Assembly: GCF_943913405.1 (NCBI RefSeq) | Contig: NZ_CALTYA010000018.1 | Span: 1 to 64,000 of the forward strand | Reading direction: 5' to 3' | DNA length: 64,000 nt | Origin: an uncultured Flavobacterium sp. | Lineage (GTDB): Bacteria > Bacteroidota > Bacteroidia > Flavobacteriales > Flavobacteriaceae | In this document: piece by piece, positions 17,979 through 26,746 of the stretch | Position numbering within the stretch: the first letter of the stretch is position 1 | Layout of the letters: the number at the start of each line of letters is the position of its first letter | Notes under the pieces: model-generated | Databases searched by the model: none | Told to the model about the DNA's origin: nothing | Seen by the model: only the letters and a program-made list of their open reading frames with translations | Made by a program: the position numbers and the translations under genes

Positions 17979-19847
17979 TTAAGCTGATTTATAAGGTATT
18001 TCGTGATATGATTTCAGGTGAGGCCCAAGGAAAAGCCTAGCATACATTCGCACTACAGAAAGTCCAGAAAAGATAAAACTTGAAGCGGTGAAATAAGCCA
18101 AGATAAATTGGTCATGATGAATGTGGCTGAAAATCAAATCCTCACCGATAAAGGTAGTCGTGATTGGAAATCCCATTAATGCTAGACATACCAATAAGAA
18201 AAGTAAAGCCAGTTTTGGGTGCTCATAAGACAAACCATAAAACCGATTCAAGCTTATATTTTTCTCGTATTTTCTAAGCTTTGCAAGACAGAGAATGCCG
18301 ATAAAACCTGCAACAGACACGCCACTTAAGTAGAAAATGGCTTCCTGAAAAGAAAAATATTCATTGAAAGAAATCGCCAAGGCTACGCAGAAATGATTCA
18401 CAATCAAAAGCATCCAGCTCAACAGCGGACTTTTTCTCTCAGAGAAGGATTTCAAAACCAGTATGAAACCGATAATCGAGAACAATCCTGGAAGATATTG
18501 CGTCACCGAAGGCGCTTGGTTTTTTACCACAAAAAGAAAATACAGTCCGATTAAATACGTCGGTATAAATAAAATGTATAATATTTTTACGGTCAAAAAG
18601 TTCAGTCTGTTTCCAATAAATTTCGAAGGTCTGCGAATCAAATTATCCATAAACAATTCTAAATTCCATTCTTTCAAGCTCAATAAATAGATTGAATATT
18701 CAATCTTTTTAGGAAAAGAATCCTCAATCGTATGATGCTTTGGAACAAAACTATAAAGCTGTTCGCGAATTTTATAGCTTACCACTGAAGGCGAAACCAA
18801 AAGCTGGTAGGTTCTCAAGAAAGCATTTCCTGCAAAGTGAATTAACGCTAAATCTTCCCAACCTAAAGCGACTTCAATGAAGATAATCCCGATTTGTGCA
18901 ATTGAAGAATAGGCAATTTGGCTTTTAATTGAAGACTGAACTCTGGCGATCAACGAAGCGATTATGCTTGTTGTCAATCCTAAAATTCCGATCAAAATCC
19001 TAACCGAAATCTGGTGTTCCCAAAAAGAAAAAGTTCGCAATAAAAGGAAAACGCCCAAATGAACTGACAGCGAACCATAGAAAATGGCACTCGATGGCGT
19101 CGGACCTTCCATCGCTCTTGGCAACCAAGATGAAAACGGTAATTGTGCCGATTTTGCAGCAGCCGCAACAAGAATCATTATGGAGATAAAAAATCCGATA
19201 ATGCTGTGTTCAAGGAGATGGTTGTGAACCAATTCGAAATTGTTCAGCTTCATGAAAGAAATATTTTCATGCCATAAATGATGGCTGGCCCACATTGCCA
19301 AAATCAATCCGATATCACCGATTCTATAAACCGAAAACACTTTCAAAGCATTTTTCACAGGAAGATATCGATCTCTATAAAAGGCAATTAAAAGGAAAGA
19401 GGAGATTCCTAAAATTTCCCAGCCCATGAACAACGTTTCAAAATTTCCTGAAAGAACGGCAATGTTGTAACCTATGTAAAAGAACAGAATCGTATTGAAA
19501 AAACGCTTGTATCCTGATTCTCTGTGTAAATAATAACGGCTGTAAATGGTTACTAAAAAGGTCAAAAAAGCTCCGACCAAAAGATAAACCGCAGTAATCT
19601 TGTCAAAATAAAAATCGATATAAAACTCATAACCAATGGTTTTGATAATCGGAATTTCTTTCAAGTTCAAATGCGGATGGCCATTAATCAGCCAAAAAAC
19701 CAAAAAAGCTACAAGTCCCAACATGTGGATTCCTACCGTAAAAAAGGCCGTCCATGAAATGACCGTTTCCTTTTTTGAAGGAATAAACAAGCTTATAACA
19801 AACCCAATCAAAGGAATTATTATAAAAAATTGAAGTATAAAATCCAT
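17979..19847 (-). CDS. dabB: DabB, NuoL-like proton-channel subunit of the inorganic-carbon pump
   Basis: This integral membrane protein of the NADH dehydrogenase subunit 5/antiporter family (622 residues, about 15 spans) is not beside any complex I genes. The family core is present: GNFETLFMGWEILGISSFLLIAFYRDR, AAAAKSAQLPFSSWLPRAMEGPTPSSA and LTTSIIASLIARVQSSIKSQIAYSSIAQIG. It lies 3 bases after dabA, the partner that defines a DAB pump, in which DabB is thought to couple proton flow to CO2 hydration by DabA. Gene order is dabA then dabB. ATG start. Confidence 0.9.
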   Translation of the reverse strand: MDFILQFFIIIPLIGFVISLFIPSKKETVISWTAFFTVGIHMLGLVAFLVFWLINGHPHLNLKEIPIIKTIGYEFYIDFYFDKITAVYLLVGAFLTFLVTIYSRYYLHRESGYKRFFNTILFFYIGYNIAVLSGNFETLFMGWEILGISSFLLIAFYRDRYLPVKNALKVFSVYRIGDIGLILAMWASHHLWHENISFMKLNNFELVHNHLLEHSIIGFFISIMILVAAAAKSAQLPFSSWLPRAMEGPTPSSAIFYGSLSVHLGVFLLLRTFSFWEHQISVRILIGILGLTTSIIASLIARVQSSIKSQIAYSSIAQIGIIFIEVALGWEDLALIHFAGNAFLRTYQLLVSPSVVSYKIREQLYSFVPKHHTIEDSFPKKIEYSIYLLSLKEWNLELFMDNLIRRPSKFIGNRLNFLTVKILYILFIPTYLIGLYFLFVVKNQAPSVTQYLPGLFSIIGFILVLKSFSERKSPLLSWMLLIVNHFCVALAISFNEYFSFQEAIFYLSGVSVAGFIGILCLAKLRKYEKNISLNRFYGLSYEHPKLALLFLLVCLALMGFPITTTFIGEDLIFSHIHHDQFILAYFTASSFIFSGLSVVRMYARLFLGPHLKSYHEIPYKSA

Positions 19848-19850
19848 GAG

Positions 19851-22349
19851 CTAGTCTTGTGTTATTAAGTGAACGTCAATATTTCCTAGGGTTTTCTCGA
19901 TAATCGGACTGATATCAGAAGTCGTTAGAACCTTTGTCAACGGATTGTATCTTTCGAATGCGCCATTTTTTAGGACAAAAATCTCCTGAGTTTCAGGATT
20001 GACAACTGCCAATCTTACCCATTCGTTTTCAAACCATTCAAAAGTCGCCGGATTCTTTTTCACCGCTTCCAAAACTACTTCTGGGAAATGCTCGACAATT
20101 CCCATCAAGCGAATCGGGTCGTGAACTTCAATCATCTGGCTTGGAAGTCCGGGTCTTAGATCACCGTCGATTCCGTTTGCTACTCCGAAAAGTCCCATGA
20201 CATTGTGGGCCAATTTTGTTCCGGCTCCTAGTTTTTGATTGTCCACTCTTGAGAAGAAATATTCAAGATTTATACCACCGCAAACTCCTGCAACTGCTGC
20301 TAAAATCCCGACAAGGTATTTCCCATCAGGATCTACTTTATAATCATAAGAATTTAAGAAAGCCCTTCTATCAAGGTATAAATCCTTGGAAAGATTTCTT
20401 CTTCCTACGAAACAAAGCGTTGTCGTAGCATGGTTTAGCTCAGGACGAGGCTCAAATAATGAAACTGATCTTGTCTTGATTTTTTCATGGATTTTCTTAG
20501 CACTCAACCTCGTATCAATCGATTCAAATCGTCTTGAACGTTCTTTTGCGTTTAAATCTAAAGCCCTTTCAAAAGTAATTTTGTTCTTTTCATGCGCTAA
20601 AGCATTTGCTGGATTCATCAACTTTTCATCATAGAAAGTGATGTCATCCCTAGTCGTATCGTGTAAAGCGCCAAAAAATTGCGTACCTTCTGGAATACGG
20701 ATTCCGTTGGCTGCTAAAATTTCTCTAACTTTTGGATGATTTGCCATATAAGCCAAAACTCTAGCATTAACAGAACCTGGTCTTCCTGAACAAGCACCGC
20801 AATCATAACCTGCATAATGCGTGTTGTTTACGCTCGTCGCTCCGTGACCGACGATGTAAACGATTGGCGCAAAATCGGCAACAAGACCAATGCTTCGCAA
20901 AAGATTTTCTGCCCGCAAAGCCATTTCTGGAACTGTAAAACCAATCTGCAAGCCGTTTTCAATGTCTTGTGGATTTTTATTTTCAATCGTTAGATTTGAA
21001 AACTGATCCATGTGGCGGAAAGAAGAAGCTGTCGTGGAACTCATCGTCGGCTTGAAAATATTCATCGCCAAACGAAGTCCGGAAAAGAAACCGACAGTTT
21101 GCGACATCGCATAACCAGTGACTGGCGTGTGCGTGTGTTTTGCAAAATGGATGTTGGATTCTTGCTTTGCAGAACTTCCGATTTCTTTGATCAAATGTTT
21201 TGGAAAAACAGGTGCTGGACAAACTTTTGTGTAGGTTTTTCCGTGCTCTGGTTGGTAGTAAAACTCTACACCAAAGAATCCTGCTGTTCCATAAGTTTCG
21301 CTTTTTGGATCTGTTTTTTCTACGTATCGACGGATAGAACATTCTCTATCATCGATGCAAAACATTGCTTGAAAACTTTTTTCAGAAATAGTATTCTGAA
21401 CTTTTCCAATGCTGTTGACTCCTGATAAAACTTGGTCGTAAAAGGTCCATTCGTAAGCATCTTGCCAAATCATCATGATTTCGTTCTGCTCAGTTTTTTT
21501 AATTTCGGCAAAAATATTCGATGGGCGATTTTTTAAGTTGATGGCCAATGGCGCCCAAGTTTCACCAAATCTTTGGTCTAAAGCATCGATTTCAAGAAGC
21601 AATTCGAAAATAATCAATTCTTGCAATGTGATATTTCTGTGTTCCAAAAGTGTTCCTGGATTGTCTTCAACTGAAGAAACAATGCCAGACCAGCCTTGGT
21701 GCGAGAACTGCTGATCGTATAAATATTGCTTGTAAAGCGTTTCGTCGCCCACAATTATTTTTAGTAAATCGGCTATATGAATGTCTTGCTTCAGCAATAA
21801 TTTTTTAGCTCTTTTTGACTTAAAAAAACTGGTAAAAGTATTGCGCTCCATTTCTCTCATGGAAGAAAGAAAGCCTTTGTTTTCTATAGGAAAACTCCAG
21901 ATTGAAATGCCTTGGTCCAGATAACTGCAAAGAATTCTGAAGAGAATTGGGTGCACGTCAAGATCTAAATCGATATGGAATTGCTTTCTCCAGTTTTCTC
22001 TCAAAAGGCCGATTCTAGGCAAAATGGAAGAATTATATTTTCCTTCAATTGCTTTTTCTTTCCATTCTAAAACGGAGAACTCGCCTTTTCTTTCGGCAAT
22101 TGTGCGCTCTAAAATTTGATCGCTGATTTTTCCTGAAGCGTATAAATTTCTATATTCTTCTAGCGAAAGTGACACTTTATAGCCGAAAATTTTTGATGCT
22201 TTTTGAATCGCATCATAAAATTTCATATTCTGAAAAGCGTGCAAAGTATTGTGATGCACAAAGTCTTTCAGCGGTGCTTGTGCAGGTAAAAAATGCTTTA
22301 TTTCATGAAGCACTTCGTGTTCATCAAATAAAAAATGGTTTGGTTTCAT
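19851..22349 (-). CDS. dabA: DabA (DUF2309), carbonic-anhydrase-like subunit of the inorganic-carbon pump
   Basis: DabA works with DabB to turn CO2 into trapped bicarbonate in an energy-coupled step at the membrane. Counting from this ATG the protein has 832 residues. The beta-carbonic-anhydrase-like zinc site is intact: Cys331 and Asp333 in FCIDDRE, then His502 (VGHGATS) and Cys517 (YDCGACSGRPG). The 15-residue spacing of the last two equals that reported for the H. neapolitanus protein. An in-frame TTG at 22388 would add 13 residues; the ATG at 22349 (MKPNHFLF) was preferred. It is the first gene of the dabA-dabB-sulP run. Confidence 0.93.
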   Translation of the reverse strand: MKPNHFLFDEHEVLHEIKHFLPAQAPLKDFVHHNTLHAFQNMKFYDAIQKASKIFGYKVSLSLEEYRNLYASGKISDQILERTIAERKGEFSVLEWKEKAIEGKYNSSILPRIGLLRENWRKQFHIDLDLDVHPILFRILCSYLDQGISIWSFPIENKGFLSSMREMERNTFTSFFKSKRAKKLLLKQDIHIADLLKIIVGDETLYKQYLYDQQFSHQGWSGIVSSVEDNPGTLLEHRNITLQELIIFELLLEIDALDQRFGETWAPLAINLKNRPSNIFAEIKKTEQNEIMMIWQDAYEWTFYDQVLSGVNSIGKVQNTISEKSFQAMFCIDDRECSIRRYVEKTDPKSETYGTAGFFGVEFYYQPEHGKTYTKVCPAPVFPKHLIKEIGSSAKQESNIHFAKHTHTPVTGYAMSQTVGFFSGLRLAMNIFKPTMSSTTASSFRHMDQFSNLTIENKNPQDIENGLQIGFTVPEMALRAENLLRSIGLVADFAPIVYIVGHGATSVNNTHYAGYDCGACSGRPGSVNARVLAYMANHPKVREILAANGIRIPEGTQFFGALHDTTRDDITFYDEKLMNPANALAHEKNKITFERALDLNAKERSRRFESIDTRLSAKKIHEKIKTRSVSLFEPRPELNHATTTLCFVGRRNLSKDLYLDRRAFLNSYDYKVDPDGKYLVGILAAVAGVCGGINLEYFFSRVDNQKLGAGTKLAHNVMGLFGVANGIDGDLRPGLPSQMIEVHDPIRLMGIVEHFPEVVLEAVKKNPATFEWFENEWVRLAVVNPETQEIFVLKNGAFERYNPLTKVLTTSDISPIIEKTLGNIDVHLITQD

Positions 22350-22396
22350 TAGTATTTCATGGCTGTTAAAACCTGAAATTTTGTTCAATAACGATA

Positions 22397-22540
22397 CCCT
22401 GCCCCCGATGGCAGTGGAAAGCCTTTTTATTTTAAAAACATTTTTTCTTGTGCTGACACAGCGACCAGAGGAAGCTCGTGGCAGGACGTAGAAAAAAGTT
22501 TTTAAAGTAAAATGCTTGGAACGGACAGCGGGATTAGGCC
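22397..22540 (-). repeat. Conserved-termini intergenic repeat, copy E2
   Basis: Read on the minus strand it begins ATCCCGCTGTCCGTTCC and ends GCCATCGGGGGCAGGG, matching copy E1 at 7684 (TTCCCGCTGTCC to ATCGGGGCTAG). Both copies share an AAAAAGGCTTT-type block near the end, but the middle differs and is longer here. It sits directly upstream of dabA, and the CCCG and CGGG ends can pair. Confidence 0.75.
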
Positions 22541-22569
22541 CAAATAATTAGGAACAAAATGCCAGATGT

Positions 22570-22626
22570 ATTAATAATCGTTGTTGGCTTGCAGTCATAA
22601 AAAACTGCAAAAGATTGATTATTAAT
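22570..22626. repeat. Nested hairpin next to the stop of the 130-residue gene
   Basis: Outer arms ATTAATAATC (22570-22579) and GATTATTAAT (22617-22626) are perfect complements. Inside them TTGCAGT and ACTGCAA form a second stem. The structure abuts the stop codon of the minus-strand gene. It has no clear T tract on that strand, so it may protect the mRNA end more than stop transcription. Confidence 0.6.
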
Positions 22627-23019
22627 CTACAGAAGATGAAATTTCCAATTACAGAACAGGTCGTAAAGAGGTAATTTTGAGACAGCTTGATAGCTTTCAA
22701 AGCTGAAAAAGTTGTGATTTTGAAAATACGCTACAGGATTTTTAAACGAAAAATCATCATTTAAAATGGCTTCAACATCGTCAAGATCGTTCTCTCCTTT
22801 TTTGTATTGCGCTGGTAAATTTTGTGAATCGTCATCATCAGACTGCGTAAATTCTGCACTAGATTTTGCAGTCAATTTTGTGAAAGCGATTTCACTTTTT
22901 GTGCCTAAAGAAAGATTTATGACACTGGTTCTGAAAAGTCCTGAGTATAAAAAGAAAAATAAAAGCGTCACGGAAACGAGGCCGCGATTTGCTTGAATTA
23001 TACTTTTTATGGTTTTCAT
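22627..23019 (-). CDS. Small single-span membrane protein of unknown function
   Basis: The 130-residue protein starts at the ATG at 23019 (MKTIKSIIQANRG). One hydrophobic span is at about residues 13-29 (GLVSVTLLFFFLYSGLF). The rest is a soluble domain with an acidic QSDDDDSQN stretch and a C-terminal part rich in aromatic residues (FQNHNFFSFESYQ). Upstream in-frame start codons exist (23043 ATG, 23058 TTG), but a TATGTTTG -7 element at 23037-23044 favours this start. It follows the HMA gene of the metal block but a terminator lies between. Function not recognised. Confidence 0.6.
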   Translation of the reverse strand: MKTIKSIIQANRGLVSVTLLFFFLYSGLFRTSVINLSLGTKSEIAFTKLTAKSSAEFTQSDDDDSQNLPAQYKKGENDLDDVEAILNDDFSFKNPVAYFQNHNFFSFESYQAVSKLPLYDLFCNWKFHLL

Positions 23020-23036
23020 GGCTGAAAAATTTTGGA

Positions 23037-23044
23037 CAAACATA
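23037..23044 (-). promoter_or_regulatory. Candidate -7 element for the 130-residue gene
   Basis: The minus strand reads TATGTTTG, matching TAnnTTTG, about 17 bases before the chosen ATG. A TTG is present further up but only 11 bases away, so the -33 element is not convincing. Confidence 0.4.
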
Positions 23045-23090
23045 AACCATTTTTTCAATTCATTCGAATTTTTTATATTATTTTTTTAAC

Positions 23091-23122
23091 AAAAAAAATG
23101 CCTCAAATTTTAGTTTGAGGCA
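23091..23122 (-). terminator. Terminator after the HMA-domain gene
   Basis: TGCCTCAAA and TTTGAGGCA form a perfect stem around TTTTAG, and the minus strand continues into eight T residues. It ends the HYC, TonB receptor and HMA gene run. Confidence 0.88.
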
Positions 23123-23132
23123 CTATTACGTT

Positions 23133-23474
23133 TTAGTTGCGATCGTAAGAACAGCACGAATGAAGATTCTTGTAGGCCTCGTCTGTAGCCTTTACTTCTT
23201 TTGTGTCGTGACCTACTTTTGCGACCGCTTTTTGGACTTCTAAATCAGATGTTTTTTCCTCATTTACAATCAGATGCAACACTTTCTCATCGGGATTCCA
23301 AGTGGCAGATTTTACGCCTGGAACTGAGAAAGCGGCTTTTTCAATTCGTTTTTTGCAGAGTTCGCAATTGCCACTTACTTCGATGTTGTGCTTGGCATTT
23401 TTGCTCTTTTTTTCTTGTGCGTTTGATGAGAAACTTACTAAGGTGATAAAGAATATTAGAATTATTTTTTTCAT
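23133..23474 (-). CDS. Secreted heavy-metal-associated (HMA) domain protein
   Basis: Small periplasmic metal-binding protein, probably a copper chaperone. The 113 residues include a signal peptide ending after NAQ (about residue 19) and one HMA domain with the metal-binding CxxC motif in SGNCELCKKRIEKAA, followed by the family pattern VPGVKSATWNP. The C-terminus has a further CC pair (SCCSYDRN). It lies 19 bases after the TonB receptor gene and is probably co-transcribed with it. Confidence 0.88.
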   Translation of the reverse strand: MKKIILIFFITLVSFSSNAQEKKSKNAKHNIEVSGNCELCKKRIEKAAFSVPGVKSATWNPDEKVLHLIVNEEKTSDLEVQKAVAKVGHDTKEVKATDEAYKNLHSCCSYDRN

Positions 23475-23493
23475 TTTTTATGTTTTAGATTAT

Positions 23494-25743
23494 TTATTTT
23501 ATTTTAAATCTTAATCCGGCATAATACATCTGACCGAAAATGGGTGCATAAATCATAGAACTATCAAAATTTGGTCCAAATGGATTATCGGCGCCGACAA
23601 TTGCTTTTTCTTGTTTGTAATTCCCGATGTTTTCACCCCCGACGTAAACTTCAAATGTAGAAGAAAAGGTTCTTGTAATTTGTGCGTTCATCAAAGAAAA
23701 TGACGGCGAATATTCAGGAAATCGGTCTGCTGGCGGATTTGAAGCTGTATTTGGCAATTGTTGTTTTCCTAGCCAATTATACGTAAAATCAAATTTCCAC
23801 TGTTTTCCTTTTTCTGCGATGTGTGTTTCATAGGCCAGATTTCCGAAGAAACGGTGCTTTGCTTGCAAAGGTCTTTGCTCACTTCCGCTTAAATAATCGG
23901 TTTGGATTTCATAGAATTTATAAGCCGTTCTTAAGTTAAAATGTCTTGCTAATTCATAATTGAAATCTATTTGAAGGCTGTTTGCAGAAGACTTTCCGTT
24001 CAAATTATAAAATAATGCTTGCTGTGGCGAAGCATATAAATCTACGACGGCTTGGTTTTGGAAATCTGTTCTGTAAAAATCTACGCTGACATCTGCGGAG
24101 CGATTAAAAAGTGTAAAACCTTGCATAAAACTTAAGCCGTAATTCCAAGCGATTTCTGCGTCTAATCCGTAGATTTTTCCGCCAGTATTCAAAATATCAA
24201 AAACTCTTGAACTTGCAAAAAGCTGTTGGTTTTCGGCAAAAATATTGGCAGAACGCTTTCCTCTTCCAGCAGAAGCTCTCAAAACTCCCTTCTCCCACGG
24301 ATTATATCGGACGTGCAATCTTGGCGTAATGAAAGTTCCTAATCTGTTGTGATTGTCGATTCTTCCGCCGGCAACCAAGCTAAAATTCGTGGTATTGTCA
24401 TACGTATATTCAAAAAATGCTCCGACGGAATTATCGATTCTGTCGAAATTTCTATAGATGTTTGGAACACCTACAAATTCATCATATTTGTCATACGTAA
24501 AATTCAAACCCGCCGCAAATTTATTCAGCGTATTATTGATTATAGAATTGAAAATCAGGTTAGAATAAAAACTTTTTTGGTTGATATCATATTGATTTAG
24601 ACCAAAATAAGATTCTTGATTGTGGCCGTTGAAAGCAGTTTGCAAACCAATACTTTGGTAAGGCATATCTGGAAAAACGTAACCTAATTTACCCGAAATA
24701 TCATAGCGCTCGGTTTTGATTTCTGAACCCCAATAATTGGTTGTCAGCTTGTCTCGGTCTTTGTCAAAGTCCATTTCTCCGGTTTGTTTTGCGTCATTCA
24801 TATATCTGAAATTCAAGAAACTGACCCAGCCTTTTTCCAAATCTGTATATTGCCAGCGGTTCAAAATGTTGATTTGTTTCGCCAGCGGATTATCTAAAAA
24901 TCCGTCGTCATTCATGTCGTTTTTGGCTACGCGCGTATTTCCGTGGAGAAACAAGCTTGTGCTCCATTTATCGGAAACTTTTTTGTTAAAATGCGTGTTC
25001 AATTCAAAACGGCTGTCAGTCGATCCGTAAAAATTTAAGAAAAACGGAATGTCATTTACAGGCTTAATTAGTTCAGTATTTATCTGTCCGGAAATGCTTT
25101 CAAAACCGTTTACGACAGAACCTGCGCCTTTTGTAATTTGGATGCTTTCCACCCAAGTTCCAGGCGTGAATGACAAACCATAAGCTTGCGAAGCGCCACG
25201 AACTGAAGGAATATTTTCTTCAGTAATCATCAAATACGGACTTGTCAGACCAAGCATTTTGATCTGTTTTGTTCCGGTCAAGGCATCTGAAAAATTGACA
25301 TCGATGGAAGGATTTGTTTCAAAACTTTCAGCTAAATTACAGCAAGCAGCCTTGAGCAATTCTTTGCTTGACATTGTAGAAACGTTTGCCGTTTTTACGT
25401 AAGATTTCTGAAGACTTTTTCTTTCAGAATCAATCGTTACGACTTCTAAATTATTGTTTTGGAAAAGCGAGTGATTGATAAAATCTAGAGAATTTACAGA
25501 AATTGTATCCGTAGAAAATCCTACGAAACTTATAACCAATTTTGTATATTCTGGTTTATAAGGAATTGAAAATTCACCTTTTTCATTGGATGTAGTTCCA
25601 ATTTGAGTATTGAGCCATTGAATATTGGCTCCGATTATGGGCTGACTTGCATTAGAAGCTTCCGTAATTTTCCCTTTTAATTCTTGCGAAAAAGAGGTTG
25701 TGGAAACTAGAAATAATACAAGCAACAGTAATTGCTTTTGCAT
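23494..25743 (-). CDS. TonB-dependent receptor (probable metal uptake)
   Basis: Outer-membrane active transporter of 749 residues. A signal peptide ends at SFSQ (about residue 19). A carboxypeptidase-like regulatory domain follows (GKITEASNASQPIIGANIQW, about residues 24-100). The plug domain has an unusual CCNLAESFETNPSIDV segment, then GFESISGQINTEL, and a C-terminal beta barrel ends in YYAGLRFKIK. The cysteine pair in the plug and the HMA and HYC neighbours suggest a metal, most likely copper, as substrate. That is inferred from context. Confidence 0.9.
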   Translation of the reverse strand: MQKQLLLLVLFLVSTTSFSQELKGKITEASNASQPIIGANIQWLNTQIGTTSNEKGEFSIPYKPEYTKLVISFVGFSTDTISVNSLDFINHSLFQNNNLEVVTIDSERKSLQKSYVKTANVSTMSSKELLKAACCNLAESFETNPSIDVNFSDALTGTKQIKMLGLTSPYLMITEENIPSVRGASQAYGLSFTPGTWVESIQITKGAGSVVNGFESISGQINTELIKPVNDIPFFLNFYGSTDSRFELNTHFNKKVSDKWSTSLFLHGNTRVAKNDMNDDGFLDNPLAKQINILNRWQYTDLEKGWVSFLNFRYMNDAKQTGEMDFDKDRDKLTTNYWGSEIKTERYDISGKLGYVFPDMPYQSIGLQTAFNGHNQESYFGLNQYDINQKSFYSNLIFNSIINNTLNKFAAGLNFTYDKYDEFVGVPNIYRNFDRIDNSVGAFFEYTYDNTTNFSLVAGGRIDNHNRLGTFITPRLHVRYNPWEKGVLRASAGRGKRSANIFAENQQLFASSRVFDILNTGGKIYGLDAEIAWNYGLSFMQGFTLFNRSADVSVDFYRTDFQNQAVVDLYASPQQALFYNLNGKSSANSLQIDFNYELARHFNLRTAYKFYEIQTDYLSGSEQRPLQAKHRFFGNLAYETHIAEKGKQWKFDFTYNWLGKQQLPNTASNPPADRFPEYSPSFSLMNAQITRTFSSTFEVYVGGENIGNYKQEKAIVGADNPFGPNFDSSMIYAPIFGQMYYAGLRFKIK

Positions 25744-25811
25744 AAAAAAGATTTAATAAGTCATGAAAAATTTGGCCACAAAAAATGGCATTTGTTCAAT
25801 GAAATAGCAAA

Positions 25812-26237
25812 TCAGGCGTAAAAAATGTATTGAGAATAAAGTTTAAAGAGCGGTGGCGCATTGGCATCACAGCAATATTCAATTGTATTTTGTTTTGCAA
25901 CAATGGGCTGGTTTTCGAATACTATCGGATTCCAATCATTGATTACAAACGGAAGTTCGGCGTTGAAAGAAAAAGTTTTGACAACAACTGGTTCTGATTT
26001 TTTCTTCTGCTCTACTTTTTTGTCAGAACAGCATTTTTTGTTTTCTTTTGCTTTCTCGGCACAGCATTTCTTTGCTGAAGAAGCTTTTTTGGGCATTGCG
26101 CAAGATTCGTCAACTTTATAATTTATAGAAATTGAGGAAATGGTGCCACTGCAGAAATGCACGTTGAAAGCCATTCCCATGTTGGAAACCAACAGGAAGA
26201 AGGCAATAATCAAACTTGTGCTTTTTCTAAAACGCAT
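25812..26237 (-). CDS. HYC_CC_PP-type secreted cysteine-rich protein
   Basis: The 141-residue protein has an N-terminal signal peptide (TSLIIAFFLLVSNMGMAFNV). It then shows the hallmarks of the HYC_CC_PP family: an HFC motif in place of HYC, two or more CC pairs (KKCCAEK, KKCCSDK, EYCCDANA) and a PP near the end (NAPPLFKLY). A lysine-rich middle separates the CC pairs. The cysteine content and the TonB/HMA neighbours fit metal handling outside the inner membrane. It is the first gene of that run. Confidence 0.75.
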   Translation of the reverse strand: MRFRKSTSLIIAFFLLVSNMGMAFNVHFCSGTISSISINYKVDESCAMPKKASSAKKCCAEKAKENKKCCSDKKVEQKKKSEPVVVKTFSFNAELPFVINDWNPIVFENQPIVAKQNTIEYCCDANAPPLFKLYSQYIFYA

Positions 26238-26290
26238 GGAATGTGAAAGTTATTCTTTGCAAAAATATAGAAATTGAATACAAAAACTCT

Positions 26291-26746
26291 TTAAGAATTG
26301 TTATTTTTTCTAGAAATCTGATTTTGATAATAAAACGCAGGAACAAATAATAAGACAAAAAGCGGCTGAATCAAGAATCTCCTTACGTAAAAAAGCAGAA
26401 AATTATTGCTTTTATCAGAAAGGCCTATGATCGAGAAAAATGCAATAATCAGGATTATAAAAAGGAAAAGATATAAAACTGAAGCAAATTTGGTGAGCAT
26501 GAAATCTTTGAATAAAATTTGGATTATAGCAAGAGAAATTATAGAATTCAGCGAATATCTTAGAAACAAGCTGAAAAATAATTTAACCGAACTGTATTCC
26601 GGAAACGGCAATCTCATGTAATCTCCCTTGAAATAAATCAAAAACGGATCATAGAAAAAAGATTCCAAAGCTCTTACCAATGCGAGTAAAAACACTAGAA
26701 AAATACAAAATGCGATTTGCCTTTTATGGCTAAGAATCTTTTCCAT
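26291..26746 (-). CDS. Exosortase F system-associated membrane protein
   Basis: The 151-residue protein has four predicted spans (starting IAFCIFLVFLLALVRALESFFYDPFL) and the pattern DPFLIYFKGDYMRLPFPE found in the small protein that accompanies exosortase F in Flavobacteriia. It overlaps the xrtF reading frame by 17 bases, which indicates translational coupling. Its biochemical role is not known. Confidence 0.8.
   Translation of the reverse strand: MEKILSHKRQIAFCIFLVFLLALVRALESFFYDPFLIYFKGDYMRLPFPEYSSVKLFFSLFLRYSLNSIISLAIIQILFKDFMLTKFASVLYLFLFIILIIAFFSIIGLSDKSNNFLLFYVRRFLIQPLFVLLFVPAFYYQNQISRKNNNS

Noticed and set aside
17979..19847. NADH dehydrogenase subunit 5 of complex I
   Set aside because: No other nuo genes are nearby and the gene is 3 bases after dabA, so DabB is the better call.
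22350..22388. DabA start at TTG 22388
   Set aside because: An ATG 13 codons later gives a more normal N-terminus, and the added residues show no family pattern. It stays possible.
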